This document shows positions 35,485-44,074 of a DNA stretch of 64,000 nt, piece by piece (within the stretch, counting starts at the first letter, position 1; each line of letters opens with the position of its first letter). Origin of the DNA: Pseudonocardia hierapolitana (GTDB lineage: Bacteria; Actinomycetota; Actinomycetes; Mycobacteriales; Pseudonocardiaceae); NCBI RefSeq assembly GCF_007994075.1, contig NZ_VIWU01000001.1:5518001-5582000 (forward strand). Direction: 5' to 3'. Under the pieces are notes generated by a model. That model was given only the letters and a program-made list of their open reading frames with translations, was not told the DNA's origin and ran no database searches. Both the position numbers and the translations under genes were made by a program.

Positions 35485-36785
35485 CGGCCGAACCGACGGG
35501 CCCGCTGTCGGGCGGCAGCCCTCGCATCGCCGCGCTGTTCCTGACGCCCGCGCTGCTGCTCGTGATCGTCTTCCTCGTCTACCCGACGGCGTACTCGCTG
35601 GTGCGGAGCTTCTTCGACGCCCGTGGCACCGAGTTCGTCGGCGTCGAGAACTACGTCACCGCGTTCACCGACGACCGCACGCTCGTCGCCCTGCGCAACA
35701 GCGTGATCTGGGTCCTCGTCGCCCCGACGCTGGTGACCACGATCGGGCTGATCCTCGCCGTCCTCACCGAGAAGATCCGATGGGCCACGGCGTTCCGGCT
35801 CGTGATGTTCATGCCGCTCGCGATCTCGCTGGTCGCCTCGGGGATCATCTTCCGGCTCGTCTACGAGGAGGACCCGGACCGCGGGGTCGTCAACGCGGCG
35901 GTGGTGTCGGTGCACGACGTGTTCACCCCCGCCTCGCCGTACTCGGGCGCGCGCCCGCGGGAGGGCGGTGGGCTCGTCGGCGCGCCGGACGGTGCGCTCG
36001 TGACGTCCGGGCGGGTGGGCGCCAGCAGCGCGGTCGGCCTGCCGATCACCGGCTTCGACCCCGTCGACCTGCCGGCGCGGGCCGCCGCCGCGGTGCGACC
36101 CGAACCCGGCACGGGGCTGCGCGGCCTGGTCTGGCTGGACGTCGGTGGCACACCGGACCGCACCGGCGAGGTGGACGCGGGCGAGCGCGGGATGCCCGGC
36201 ATCACCGTGGAGGTGCTGGAGGGCGATCGCGTCGTCGCCACGGCGACCACCGGTGACAACGGCAGGTTCACGGTGCCCGACCTGCCCGGCGGGCCCTACA
36301 CCGTCCGGTTGCCGGCGGCGAACTTCGCCGAGCCGTTCCGCGGGCTGACCTGGCTCGGCCCCGTCCTGGTCACCCCGGTCGTGATCAGCGCGTGGTTGTG
36401 GATCATGTCCGGGTTCGCGATGACGCTGATCGCGGCCGGGCTCGCGAGCATCCCGCGCGACGCGCTCGAGGCGGCGCGGGTGGACGGCGCCACCGAGTGG
36501 CAGGTGTTCCGGCGGGTGACGGTGCCGCTGCTCTCGCCGGTGCTGCTCGTCGTGTTCGTCACGCTCGTGATCAACGTGCTGAAGGTGTTCGACCTGGTCT
36601 TCGTCATCGCGCCGGGCTCGGTGCAGGAGGAGGCGAACGTGCTCGCCCTGCAGGTGTGGCAGGTGTCGTTCGGGGCGGGCGGCGGTGACCAGGGGCTGGG
36701 CAGTGCGCTCGCGGTGCTGCTGTTCCTGCTCGTGCTGCCGGCGATGGCGTTCAACATCAGACGGTTCAGAGGGGACCGGTCGTGA
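35481..36785 (+). CDS. Sugar ABC permease (MalF type) with an SdrD-B-like extracytoplasmic insert
   Basis: 434-aa permease, well above the usual 290-310. Two N-terminal blocks of membrane segments (LFLTPALLLVIVFLVYPTAY; NSVIWVLVAPTLVTTIGLI; VMFMPLAISLVASGIIF) are followed by about 150 extra residues, then the remaining segments with the EAA loop EAARVDGATEWQVFRRVTVP. The insert ends in a beta-sandwich-like domain: GLRGLVWLDVGG, GERGMPGITVEVLEGDRVV, ATTGDNGRFTVPDLPGGPYT, the pattern of SdrD-B/Cna-B carbohydrate- or surface-associated domains. It occupies the position of the large MalF periplasmic loop. GTG start overlaps the upstream stop (GTGA). Confidence 0.88.
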   Translation: MTAEPTGPLSGGSPRIAALFLTPALLLVIVFLVYPTAYSLVRSFFDARGTEFVGVENYVTAFTDDRTLVALRNSVIWVLVAPTLVTTIGLILAVLTEKIRWATAFRLVMFMPLAISLVASGIIFRLVYEEDPDRGVVNAAVVSVHDVFTPASPYSGARPREGGGLVGAPDGALVTSGRVGASSAVGLPITGFDPVDLPARAAAAVRPEPGTGLRGLVWLDVGGTPDRTGEVDAGERGMPGITVEVLEGDRVVATATTGDNGRFTVPDLPGGPYTVRLPAANFAEPFRGLTWLGPVLVTPVVISAWLWIMSGFAMTLIAAGLASIPRDALEAARVDGATEWQVFRRVTVPLLSPVLLVVFVTLVINVLKVFDLVFVIAPGSVQEEANVLALQVWQVSFGAGGGDQGLGSALAVLLFLLVLPAMAFNIRRFRGDRS

Positions 36786-37624
36786 TCCGCCGCGTGGTCG
36801 CCCGGCTGGGTGGTCCGGTCGTCAGGGGCGTCCTGGTCGCCGTCGCGCTCGTCTGGATGTTCCCGGTGGTCGGCCTGCTCGTGGCGTCGCTGCGTCCCGA
36901 GGCGAGCAACGCGCGCAGCGGCTGGTGGACCGTCCTCACCGCGCCCGCACAGCTCACGCTCGCCAACTACGCCGAGCTCATGGCCGACCGCGCCGTGCTC
37001 GGCTCGTTGTGGAACACCGTGCTGATCGCCGTGCCGTCCACCGTGATCGTGGTGGTCATCGGTGCCTTCGCGGCCTACGCACTGGCCGGGATCGAGTTCC
37101 CGGGCCGGGACGTGGTGACGATCGGTGTCGTCGCGCTGCTGGTCGTGCCGGTCCAGGTGGCGCTCGTTCCCGTGGCCAAGCTGCTCGGCGGGATCGGCCT
37201 GTACGGCTCGATCCCCGGTGTCGTGGCGTTCCACGTCGCGTTCGGGATGCCGTTCGCGGTGTTCCTGCTGCGCAACTCGTTCGTGGGAATTCCGCGCGAC
37301 CTGCTCGAGGCCGCGCGGCTCGACGGCGGACGCGAACTGCGGATCTTCTGGCGGCTGGTGCTGCCGATCTCGCGGCCCGCCATCGCGGCGCTCGCGACCT
37401 TCCAGTTCCTCTGGGTGTGGAACGACCTGCTGGTCGCGCTCGTGTTCGCCGACGAGGGATCCGCCCCGATCACGGTGGCCCTGCGCAGCCAGCTGCGGCA
37501 GTTCGGCAGCAACGTCGACGTGCTCGCGAGCGGCGCGTTCGTCTCCATGATCGTGCCACTCCTCGTGTTCTTCGCGTTCCAGCGCGCGTTCGTGCAAGGC
37601 GTACTCGCGGGGTCGACGAAATGA
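36782..37624 (+). CDS. Sugar ABC permease (MalG type)
   Basis: 280-aa permease with six hydrophobic segments. The first is VRGVLVAVALVWMFPVVGLLV. The EAA loop is EAARLDGGRELRIFWRLVLP, followed by FLWVWNDLLVALVF, a hallmark of CUT1 MalG-type subunits. GTG start overlaps the previous permease stop (GTGA). Pairs with the MalF-type subunit and the MalK-type ATPase. Confidence 0.92.
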   Translation: MIRRVVARLGGPVVRGVLVAVALVWMFPVVGLLVASLRPEASNARSGWWTVLTAPAQLTLANYAELMADRAVLGSLWNTVLIAVPSTVIVVVIGAFAAYALAGIEFPGRDVVTIGVVALLVVPVQVALVPVAKLLGGIGLYGSIPGVVAFHVAFGMPFAVFLLRNSFVGIPRDLLEAARLDGGRELRIFWRLVLPISRPAIAALATFQFLWVWNDLLVALVFADEGSAPITVALRSQLRQFGSNVDVLASGAFVSMIVPLLVFFAFQRAFVQGVLAGSTK

Positions 37625-37685
37625 ACCCGGGACGCCTGCTGCACGATGACCCGAGCTCGCTCCCCGAAGCATGGAGGTCCCCCTG

Positions 37686-40124
37686 ATGTCGAGCGGTCGC
37701 GTCTTCGCCGTGGAGCCGTGGGTGGTGCGGGAGCCACGGTTGGATCTGGACCGGATGGGCCAGGTCGAGTCGGTGTTCGCGCTGTCCAACGGGCACATCG
37801 GGCTGCGGGGCAACCTCGACGAGGGTGAGCCGCACGCGATGCCGGGGACGTACCTGAACTCGTTCTACGAGCGGCGGCCGCTGCCGTACGCGGAGGGCGG
37901 GTACGGCTACCCGGAGTCCGGGCAGACGATCATCAACGTCACCAACGGCAAGCTGATCCGGCTGCTGGTGGAGGACGAGCCGTTCGACCTGCGCTACGGG
38001 CGGCTGCGCCGCCACGAGCGGGTGCTGGACCTGCGGGCCGGCACGCTGTCGCGGGACGTCGAGTGGGAGTCCCCGGCCGGGCGGGTGGTGCGGGTGCGCT
38101 CCACCCGGCTGGTGTCGCTCACCCAGCGCGCGATCGCGGCGATCGAGTACGAGGTGGAGGTCGTCGACGCCCCGGCACTGGTCGTGTTGCAGTCCGAGCT
38201 CGTGGCCAACGAGCAGCTGCCCAGCCGCAACGAGGCGGACCCGCGCGTGGAGGCGGCGCTGACCGATCCGCTGGTCGCCGAACAGCACGGCAGCGCCGGT
38301 GCGGGCGCGTACCTGATCCACAGCACCCGCCGCTCCGGCCTGCGGGTGGCCGCGTCGATGGACCACGAGGTGCACGGGCCCGAGACCACGGAGGTGACCT
38401 CGGAGGCCGCCGAGGACATCGCGCGCACCACCGTGATCGCCCGGCTCGAGCCCGGCAAGCCGCTGCGGCTGGTGAAGTACCTGGCCTACGGCTGGTCGTC
38501 ACGCCGATCGCTGCCCGCCCTGCACGACCAGGTGCGGGCTGCGCTCGCCGCCGCCCGCTACACCGGTTGGGACGGTCTCGCGGCCGAGCAGCGGGCCTAC
38601 CTGGACGAGTTCTGGGAGACCGCGGACGTCGAGATCGACGGTGACGCCGAGCTGCAGCAGGCGGTGCGGGTGGCCACCTTCCACGTGTTGCAGGCCGGGG
38701 CACGTGCCGAGCGCCGCGCGGTCGGGGCGAAGGGCCTCACCGGCGAGGGCTACGACGGGCACACCTTCTGGGACACCGAGACCTTCTGCCTGCCGGTGCT
38801 CGTCCACCTGGCGCCGCACGCAGCGGCGGACCTGCTGCGCTGGCGGCAGTCGATCCTCCCGCAGGCCTACGAGCGCGCCGAGCAGCTGGGCCTGAAGGGT
38901 GCGGCGTTCCCGTGGCGCACCATCCGAGGGCAGGAGTGTTCGGGCTACTGGCCCGCCGGCACCGCGGCGTTCCACATCAACGCCGACATCGCCGACGCCG
39001 TGCGCCGCTACGTGGCGGCCACCGGGGACGTGGTGTTCGAACGCGAGGTGGGGCTGGAGCTGCTGGTGGCCACCGCGCGGCTGTGGCGCTCGCTGGGGCA
39101 CCACGACGCGGCGGGGGAGTTCCGCATCGACGGGGTCACGGGGCCGGACGAGTACACCGCGATCGTCGACAACAACGTCTACACCAACCTCATGGCGCAG
39201 CAGAACCTCCGCTACGCCGCCGACGTCGCCGCCCGCCACCCCCGCACCGCCGCCCGTTTCGGCGTCGACGCCGAGGAGATGGCCAGCTGGCGCGACGCGG
39301 CCAAGTCGATGCGGATCCCGTACGACGAGGTGCTGGGGGTGCACCCGCAGTCGGAGGGGTTCACCTCGCACGCGGTGTGGGACTTCGAGAACACGCCGGC
39401 CCACAAGTACCCGCTGCTGCTGCACGTGCCGTACTTCGACCTGTACCGCAAGCAGGTGATCAAGCAGGCGGACCTGGTGCTGGCGATGCAGCTGCGGCCG
39501 GACGCGTTCTCGCCGGAGCAGATGCGCCGCAACTTCGCCTACTACGAGGCGCTGACGGTGCGCGACTCGTCGCTGTCGGCGTGCACGCAGGCGGTGGTGG
39601 CGGCGTGGACCGGGCACCTGGATCTCGCCTACGACTACCTGGCCGAGGCCGCGCTGGTGGACATGGACGACCTGGCGGGCAACTCCGATCACGGGGTGCA
39701 CATCGCGTCGATGGCCGGCACCTGGACGGCGGTGGTGGCCGGGTTCGGCGGGATGCGGATGGACGAGGCGGGCATCAACTTCGCCCCGCGCCTGCCTCCC
39801 GCCCTGTCGCGGATCTCGTTCGGTCTCAAGTGGCAGGGCAGGCAGCTGCGGGTGGAGATCCGGCCCGATGAGGCGGAGTACCGCCTGGTCTCGGGCCCGC
39901 CGATGCGCCTGCACCACCACGGCGACGCCATCGCCCTCGACGGCGAGCCACAGGTCCTCCCGATCCCGGCGCTCGAGCCGGTCGAGCCCGTCGAGCAGCC
40001 CCACGGCCGCGCGCCCCGCTCCCGCCTCTCCGGGAACGGCACCCGTCGCACGTTCCCGGAGATCGCGATGCCGCAGCCCATCGCCCTGGGGATGGAGGAG
40101 GAGCCGCTGCGGCAGACGGGGTGA
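37686..40124 (+). CDS. Glycoside hydrolase family 65 phosphorylase
   Basis: 812-aa inverting disaccharide phosphorylase or hydrolase (maltose, trehalose, kojibiose or nigerose type). The N-terminal beta-sandwich carries SNGHIGLRGNLDEGEPHAMPG. The (alpha/alpha)6 barrel has GYDGHTFWDTETFCLPVL and the catalytic GVTGPDEYTAIVDNNVYTN, where the Glu at about 488 is the general acid. A phosphate-binding-type SSLSACTQA follows, with a small C-terminal sandwich. The last about 60 residues are a low-complexity tail. The ATG at 37686 is preferred (GGAGG 8 nt upstream) over one at 37671. Last gene of the sugar operon. No beta-phosphoglucomutase gene follows, so the sugar specificity cannot be read from context. 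Confidence 0.9.
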   Translation: MSSGRVFAVEPWVVREPRLDLDRMGQVESVFALSNGHIGLRGNLDEGEPHAMPGTYLNSFYERRPLPYAEGGYGYPESGQTIINVTNGKLIRLLVEDEPFDLRYGRLRRHERVLDLRAGTLSRDVEWESPAGRVVRVRSTRLVSLTQRAIAAIEYEVEVVDAPALVVLQSELVANEQLPSRNEADPRVEAALTDPLVAEQHGSAGAGAYLIHSTRRSGLRVAASMDHEVHGPETTEVTSEAAEDIARTTVIARLEPGKPLRLVKYLAYGWSSRRSLPALHDQVRAALAAARYTGWDGLAAEQRAYLDEFWETADVEIDGDAELQQAVRVATFHVLQAGARAERRAVGAKGLTGEGYDGHTFWDTETFCLPVLVHLAPHAAADLLRWRQSILPQAYERAEQLGLKGAAFPWRTIRGQECSGYWPAGTAAFHINADIADAVRRYVAATGDVVFEREVGLELLVATARLWRSLGHHDAAGEFRIDGVTGPDEYTAIVDNNVYTNLMAQQNLRYAADVAARHPRTAARFGVDAEEMASWRDAAKSMRIPYDEVLGVHPQSEGFTSHAVWDFENTPAHKYPLLLHVPYFDLYRKQVIKQADLVLAMQLRPDAFSPEQMRRNFAYYEALTVRDSSLSACTQAVVAAWTGHLDLAYDYLAEAALVDMDDLAGNSDHGVHIASMAGTWTAVVAGFGGMRMDEAGINFAPRLPPALSRISFGLKWQGRQLRVEIRPDEAEYRLVSGPPMRLHHHGDAIALDGEPQVLPIPALEPVEPVEQPHGRAPRSRLSGNGTRRTFPEIAMPQPIALGMEEEPLRQTG

Positions 40125-40436
40125 GGCGCATCATCGCGAGGGCCTCCTTGCGGCGTCTCGGCGCCGGAGCGTGTCGAGACGGGGCGGTACATCGGCGTGC
40201 TGCTGTGCTTCTGGCTGCGAGCCTCTGCGGCCCCTCGGGCATGCGGTGCAGGCAGGCCGGGGCCTGCCCGATGGGGCGCACGGCGCCGCCAGGAGGCGGT
40301 CCCGCGCATGATCAGCAGCTCGGATCTGTGTGGCCCGCAGCGACGATCAAGGGGCTGATGGCCGCGAGCAAGGGCGATCGGCCACGATCAAGGACTGATG
40401 GTCGCCGTTGAAGATCAACCAATGCCGCGACGTTAA

Positions 40437-42203
40437 GCCGGGGGGCTGATCGTCAAGGGTCTTGGTCGGTCGGGGTGTTGAGGGCGTAGGTGCTGGTGGC
40501 GACCCGGGTGAAGAAGCCGTGGCGGGTCCATTCGGCGAGTTGGGTGAGCAGGTTGCGGGGTGGGCGTCCGAGTGCGGTGGCCAGTTCGTGTCCGGTCCAG
40601 CCGCGGTGGGGGTCGGTGTTCATCAGGGCGATGACTTGGGTGCGGGTGGTGGGTGGTGGGGCCGGTTTGGTGGGTGGTGGGGCGGTCAGGGGTGGGGTCC
40701 GGATGGTGATGTCGATGGCGGTGATCGCGGTGGGGATGTCGGGGCGGGGGTCGGTGGGGTCGCGGTAGGCGTAGCGGGAGGTCCCGCATTTGACGGTGCG
40801 GGCGCTGTAGCGGGGGCGGCGGTCGGGCAGCAGGGTGGACAGGACGGCCTGGCCGATCTCGCCGATGTGGCCGGTTGGTCCGCAGATGCCGTGGGCTCCG
40901 GTGAGTTGGGTGCGGGCGGTTTCCAGGGCGGTGGTGAAGCAGGCCCGGTCTGGGTCGGTGCCGGGGCGGGTCTCGATGGCCTCGACCATGGCCATGCGCA
41001 GGAGTTGGTAGAGCGTGAGCAGGGCCCAGGTTTCTTGTTCCAGGCCGGGGCGGTCACCGGAGCGCAGGACGTGCCCGGCCAGCAGGGTGTGGCGCAGCGC
41101 CAGGTAGGCGGATTCGATCTCCCACCGTTCGTGGTAGAGCCGGATCAGCGCCTCGGCGGGGTAGCGGCGGTGGTCGGTCAGGGTGGTGATCAGCCGGTAG
41201 CGGTCACCGACCCGGCTGCCATCAGCACCGGACATCCTCAGGTGGGCATCGATGACCCGCAGTTGGCGTCCGCGCTGGCGCCTGCCGATGCGGGTCAGGT
41301 AGGAGCCGTCGGACAGATGCGCCAGCACACCCGGGACGCGGGTGGCTTTGGTGCGGACCAGCAGGTGCGCCCCGGTGGCGGCGGCCTCGTGCAGGAAGGC
41401 GTTGGTGTCGAAGGCCCGGTCGGCCAGCACCAGCATGCCCGGGCCCAGGTGCCCGAGCAGGCGCCGGGCCAGGGCGACCTCGCCGCCGCCGCGGTGGCGG
41501 GCCGAGCCGAGCGCGGCGCCGAGCAGGCCGCGGGTACCGGTCTCGACCAGGCCCATCAGCCGCAGCGTCGGGTAGCCGGCAAAGCCGGTCTTGTGCAGGA
41601 TCCGGCCCAGCCAGGACCGGTTGCGGTCGGTGTCGGGGACCTTCAACGAGTGGCAGCCGTCGAAGGCGACCGTGCGGAGCCCGGCGAAACACACCCCCGG
41701 GGTGCGTGGCTGCCCGAGCGGCCCGGCCACCACCTCGAACAGGGCCTGCACCGGGGCCGGGCCCAACCGGCGCCGCAGATCCCGCAACGCCTTCTCCGAC
41801 GGGCGCGCCACCGCCAGCCCGGCCAATCCGGCCAGCCCGCCGGTCAGCTTCGCCCACACCTGGGCGTAGCCCAACCGCGGGAACAACCCCAGCGCCAGCA
41901 CGAAATACACCCCGACCCGCGAGGGCAGAACCCGCAGCCGCCGCTGCACCGTCCCGGTCTGCGCCAGCACGTCATCGACCAGCTCGAACGGCAGATACGG
42001 GGTCAACTCACCGAGATGACCCGGGGCGAACACGCCCGCGGCCACGGTGACGGTGCGGGTGAACGTGGTCGTGGCAGACTGCGCAGGCAACGGGACCTCA
42101 GGTAGACCGGGAAGATCGTGATGGGTTGCCCCGACCTACCAGAGGTCCCGTTACCTATCTCCCCGACACGCCGCCCCACAGCCTTGACTTGATCGTCTCA
42201 CCC
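40437..42203 (-). mobile_element. DDE (IS4-like) insertion sequence copy 2, 1767 bp
   Basis: Same length and coding content as copy 1, in reverse orientation, bounded by TTAA at 40433-40436 and 42204-42207. It sits at the centre of an identical 32-bp palindrome. Because the target is symmetric, insertion in either orientation is equivalent. With copy 1 it forms an inverted pair around about 19.3 kb. Confidence 0.88.
40453..42090 (-). CDS. IS4-family-like DDE transposase (copy 2)
   Basis: 545 aa, identical to the transposase at 19495-21132, with the same TTG start and start-codon hairpin (complement of about 42086-42155). Same DDE motifs (VAFDGCHSLK, LVLADRAFDTNAF, LYHERWEIESAY). Intact, so both copies should be able to move. 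Confidence 0.92.
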   Translation of the reverse strand: MPAQSATTTFTRTVTVAAGVFAPGHLGELTPYLPFELVDDVLAQTGTVQRRLRVLPSRVGVYFVLALGLFPRLGYAQVWAKLTGGLAGLAGLAVARPSEKALRDLRRRLGPAPVQALFEVVAGPLGQPRTPGVCFAGLRTVAFDGCHSLKVPDTDRNRSWLGRILHKTGFAGYPTLRLMGLVETGTRGLLGAALGSARHRGGGEVALARRLLGHLGPGMLVLADRAFDTNAFLHEAAATGAHLLVRTKATRVPGVLAHLSDGSYLTRIGRRQRGRQLRVIDAHLRMSGADGSRVGDRYRLITTLTDHRRYPAEALIRLYHERWEIESAYLALRHTLLAGHVLRSGDRPGLEQETWALLTLYQLLRMAMVEAIETRPGTDPDRACFTTALETARTQLTGAHGICGPTGHIGEIGQAVLSTLLPDRRPRYSARTVKCGTSRYAYRDPTDPRPDIPTAITAIDITIRTPPLTAPPPTKPAPPPTTRTQVIALMNTDPHRGWTGHELATALGRPPRNLLTQLAEWTRHGFFTRVATSTYALNTPTDQDP

Positions 42204-42613
42204 TTAACGTCGCGGCATTGGAAGATCAACTAGCCACCATCTCGCCTTGATCGCCGATCAGGCCCCGGTGTGCGGCTTTGGCCCTCACCGGGGAAGATCG
42301 CCGATTCGGTGCGCTCACGGCGGGCCGGACAGCCGTGGGTGCGCCAGATCGCCGATCATCAGGGCGCACCGGCCTCATGATCGGTGTTTCGGCGCCTTCA
42401 CGGCCGGATTCCGCCGTAGAGGCACCAACGCCTTGATCATGGCCGTGGGACCGCCTTCGGTGGCGCCGCGCGCCCTCCGGGCAGGCCCGTGGCCTGCCCG
42501 TGTTGTGCTGCCCGGAGGGGTCGCAGAGGCTCAGAGGTCAAGGGTCGCGCAGCGATCGCGGAGCGACGCCGAAGGCGCCCTTGAGCTCTGAGGGGCGGCC
42601 CCGCACGATGCGC

Positions 42614-42772
42614 GGCGCCACCGAAGGCCCCTGCGCAACGGCGGCCACCGAAGGCCCTGCGCAACGGCGGCCACCGAAGGCCTTGCGGGAAGGTGGCCAC
42701 CGAAGGCCCTGCGGGAAGGCCGCCACCGGAGGCACTGCGCAGAGGCGGCTCTCGGAGGCCCTGTGTGAAGGC
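42614..42772. repeat. 26-27-bp tandem repeat, 6 copies, beyond foldback B
   Basis: Units starting GCCACCGAAGGCC recur at 42617, 42644, 42670, 42696 and 42722, with a degenerate sixth at about 42748. The first two share CTGCGCAACGG, and later units drift to TTGCGGGAAGG and CTGCGCAGAGG. Foldback A has one such unit at the same place (about 21567), so the array expanded in copy B. Period 26 is not a codon multiple and no ORF uses it, so it is non-coding. Confidence 0.85.
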
Positions 42773-42822
42773 TCCACAAGAGCCCCACAAAGGCGGCGCC
42801 GCCAGGCTTGATCAGCCGCTGT

Positions 42823-43314
42823 TCAGCCCTCGCGACGACGCTTCCTGCGCCGCCGGGCCGGTTCGGGTTCGGGGTCGGGGGGAGCCGGGGTCAGGGCCAG
42901 CTGCGAGGCCTGGCGGCTGAGCACCTCCAGGTTCGCGCGGACGTCGCTGTGTGCGGGGTCGAGCGCCACCTGCTCGGCCACCTCGGCGGCCTGCGACACC
43001 GCGTCGGCGAAGGCGCTGCGTGCGGCCTCGAGGCGCTGGGCGATGCGCTTGGCCGGCTCCTCGCGCACCCGGAACCACGCCGGCTCGATCGAGTCGCCGA
43101 CGATCGCCAGCCTGCGCACGGCGTCGAGTTCCACGTCGAGCCGCTGCGCGATCTCGCCGAGCCACGCGCGGGCGGGCCCGGCCGGCAGCGCGTAGGTGAT
43201 GCGACGGAAGCGGGCCACCGAACCCGCGCAGTGGCCGACGTAGCCGTTCCAGTAGCGGGACAGGCTGGTGGGGGGTGGGGCGGACCGGCGGCGCACGGGG
43301 ACAGGGTGCCCCAT
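42823..43314 (-). CDS. Hypothetical protein with basic C-terminus
   Basis: 163 aa, mostly helical (RFRRITYALPAGPARAWLGE; LEAARSAFADAVSQAAEVAE), with a Pro/Glu linker and an Arg/Lys cluster (ARRRRKRRREG) at the end. No family recognised. ATG at 43314 lies 11 nt after the B3/B4-domain gene stop, so it is probably the last gene of that minus-strand operon. It directly faces the repeat array of foldback B. Confidence 0.65.
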   Translation of the reverse strand: MGHPVPVRRRSAPPPTSLSRYWNGYVGHCAGSVARFRRITYALPAGPARAWLGEIAQRLDVELDAVRRLAIVGDSIEPAWFRVREEPAKRIAQRLEAARSAFADAVSQAAEVAEQVALDPAHSDVRANLEVLSRQASQLALTPAPPDPEPEPARRRRKRRREG

Positions 43315-43325
43315 CGGTGTCCGGG

Positions 43326-44054
43326 CTACTGCACTGCGTGGCGGGTGGCGAGGTGCGCCACGGGGGCGTCCGCCGTGAGCGTGGCCGTCGTGACGGACGC
43401 GGCGTGCGGCGCGAGCAGCGCCGTCAGGTGCGCCGCGGCGTCGGTCAGCCGCTCGGCCGGGACGTCGGCGCTGATGCGCTCCAGCATGAAGACGGCGGAC
43501 GTGGTGCTCTCCTGGACCCGCGTGGCGTGGGAGTCGCGGTGGTTCCAGTGCCGGGTGAGCACCTCGGTGCCCTGCGCGTAGACGACCTCGCCGACGCCCG
43601 GGACCTCCACCTCGTCGGGTTCGCCGAGGGGCGTGAACCGGTCTTCGGGGGTGGCGGGCCGGATCTCGACGTGCGCGCCGAGCCGGTCGAGGTCGAATGC
43701 GCCCGCGGGCACGGCGAACCGCACGGACGTCGCGTTGTAGGCGTCCACCGCCCCGTTGACGCGGGGAAGCCTGCCCTGCCGCACCAGGCGGCGCAGCAGC
43801 GCGTCGACACTGGGACGGGTGCGGCGCGGGTTGGTGCCGAACGCGCGGTAGGCCGCGTGCCACGTGGCGATCGCCGGCTCGTCCTCGGACCAGGTGATCG
43901 CGCCGGTCCCGGCATCCGCCTCGGTCGCGGCCAGTGCGGACTCCGCCTCCGGCCAGTGTCCGGTGTTGTCGAGGCCGGTGGCGACGACCAGTTCCACGCG
44001 CATGTCGGAGAAGCGCGCCTGGACGTCGGGGTGCACGGTGAGCGAGGTGGGCAC
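43326..44054 (-). CDS. B3/B4 (PheT editing-type) domain protein
   Basis: 242-aa free-standing B3/4 domain like that of phenylalanyl-tRNA synthetase beta chain. Recognisable segments: WHAAYRAFGTNPRRTRPSVDALLRRLVRQGRLPRVNGAVDAYN (the ASxPxR-like B3/4 core) and VVYAQGTEVLTRHWNHRDSHATRV. Members may edit mischarged tRNAs or deacylate amino-acid derivatives; the role is unproven. GTG at 44054, 20 bases after the AhpD-like gene stop, same strand. Confidence 0.78.
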   Translation of the reverse strand: MPTSLTVHPDVQARFSDMRVELVVATGLDNTGHWPEAESALAATEADAGTGAITWSEDEPAIATWHAAYRAFGTNPRRTRPSVDALLRRLVRQGRLPRVNGAVDAYNATSVRFAVPAGAFDLDRLGAHVEIRPATPEDRFTPLGEPDEVEVPGVGEVVYAQGTEVLTRHWNHRDSHATRVQESTTSAVFMLERISADVPAERLTDAAAHLTALLAPHAASVTTATLTADAPVAHLATRHAVQ

Positions 44055-44074
44055 GTGCCGACGCTACCGCCGGT

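Larger units (their letters stand above)
40190..42613. repeat. Foldback repeat copy B (interrupted by IS copy 2)
   Basis: Second copy of the element at 17848-21570, same polarity. Left arm about 40190-40418, with three degenerate GATCAAGG...CTGATGG units; palindrome halves 40419-40436 and 42204-42221; right arm 42222 to about 42613, close to the right arm of copy A but with substitutions and small indels, so this duplication is older than the IS copies. The right arm preserves the uninterrupted sequence (AAGGGCGCCTTCGGCGTCG on the complement) that the IS110 element disrupted in copy A. Apart from the IS no gene is seen. Confidence 0.75.

Noticed and set aside
42614..42772. CRISPR array
   Set aside because: Units abut with no spacers and drift in sequence; it is a simple tandem repeat. 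The same holds for 17771-17854.
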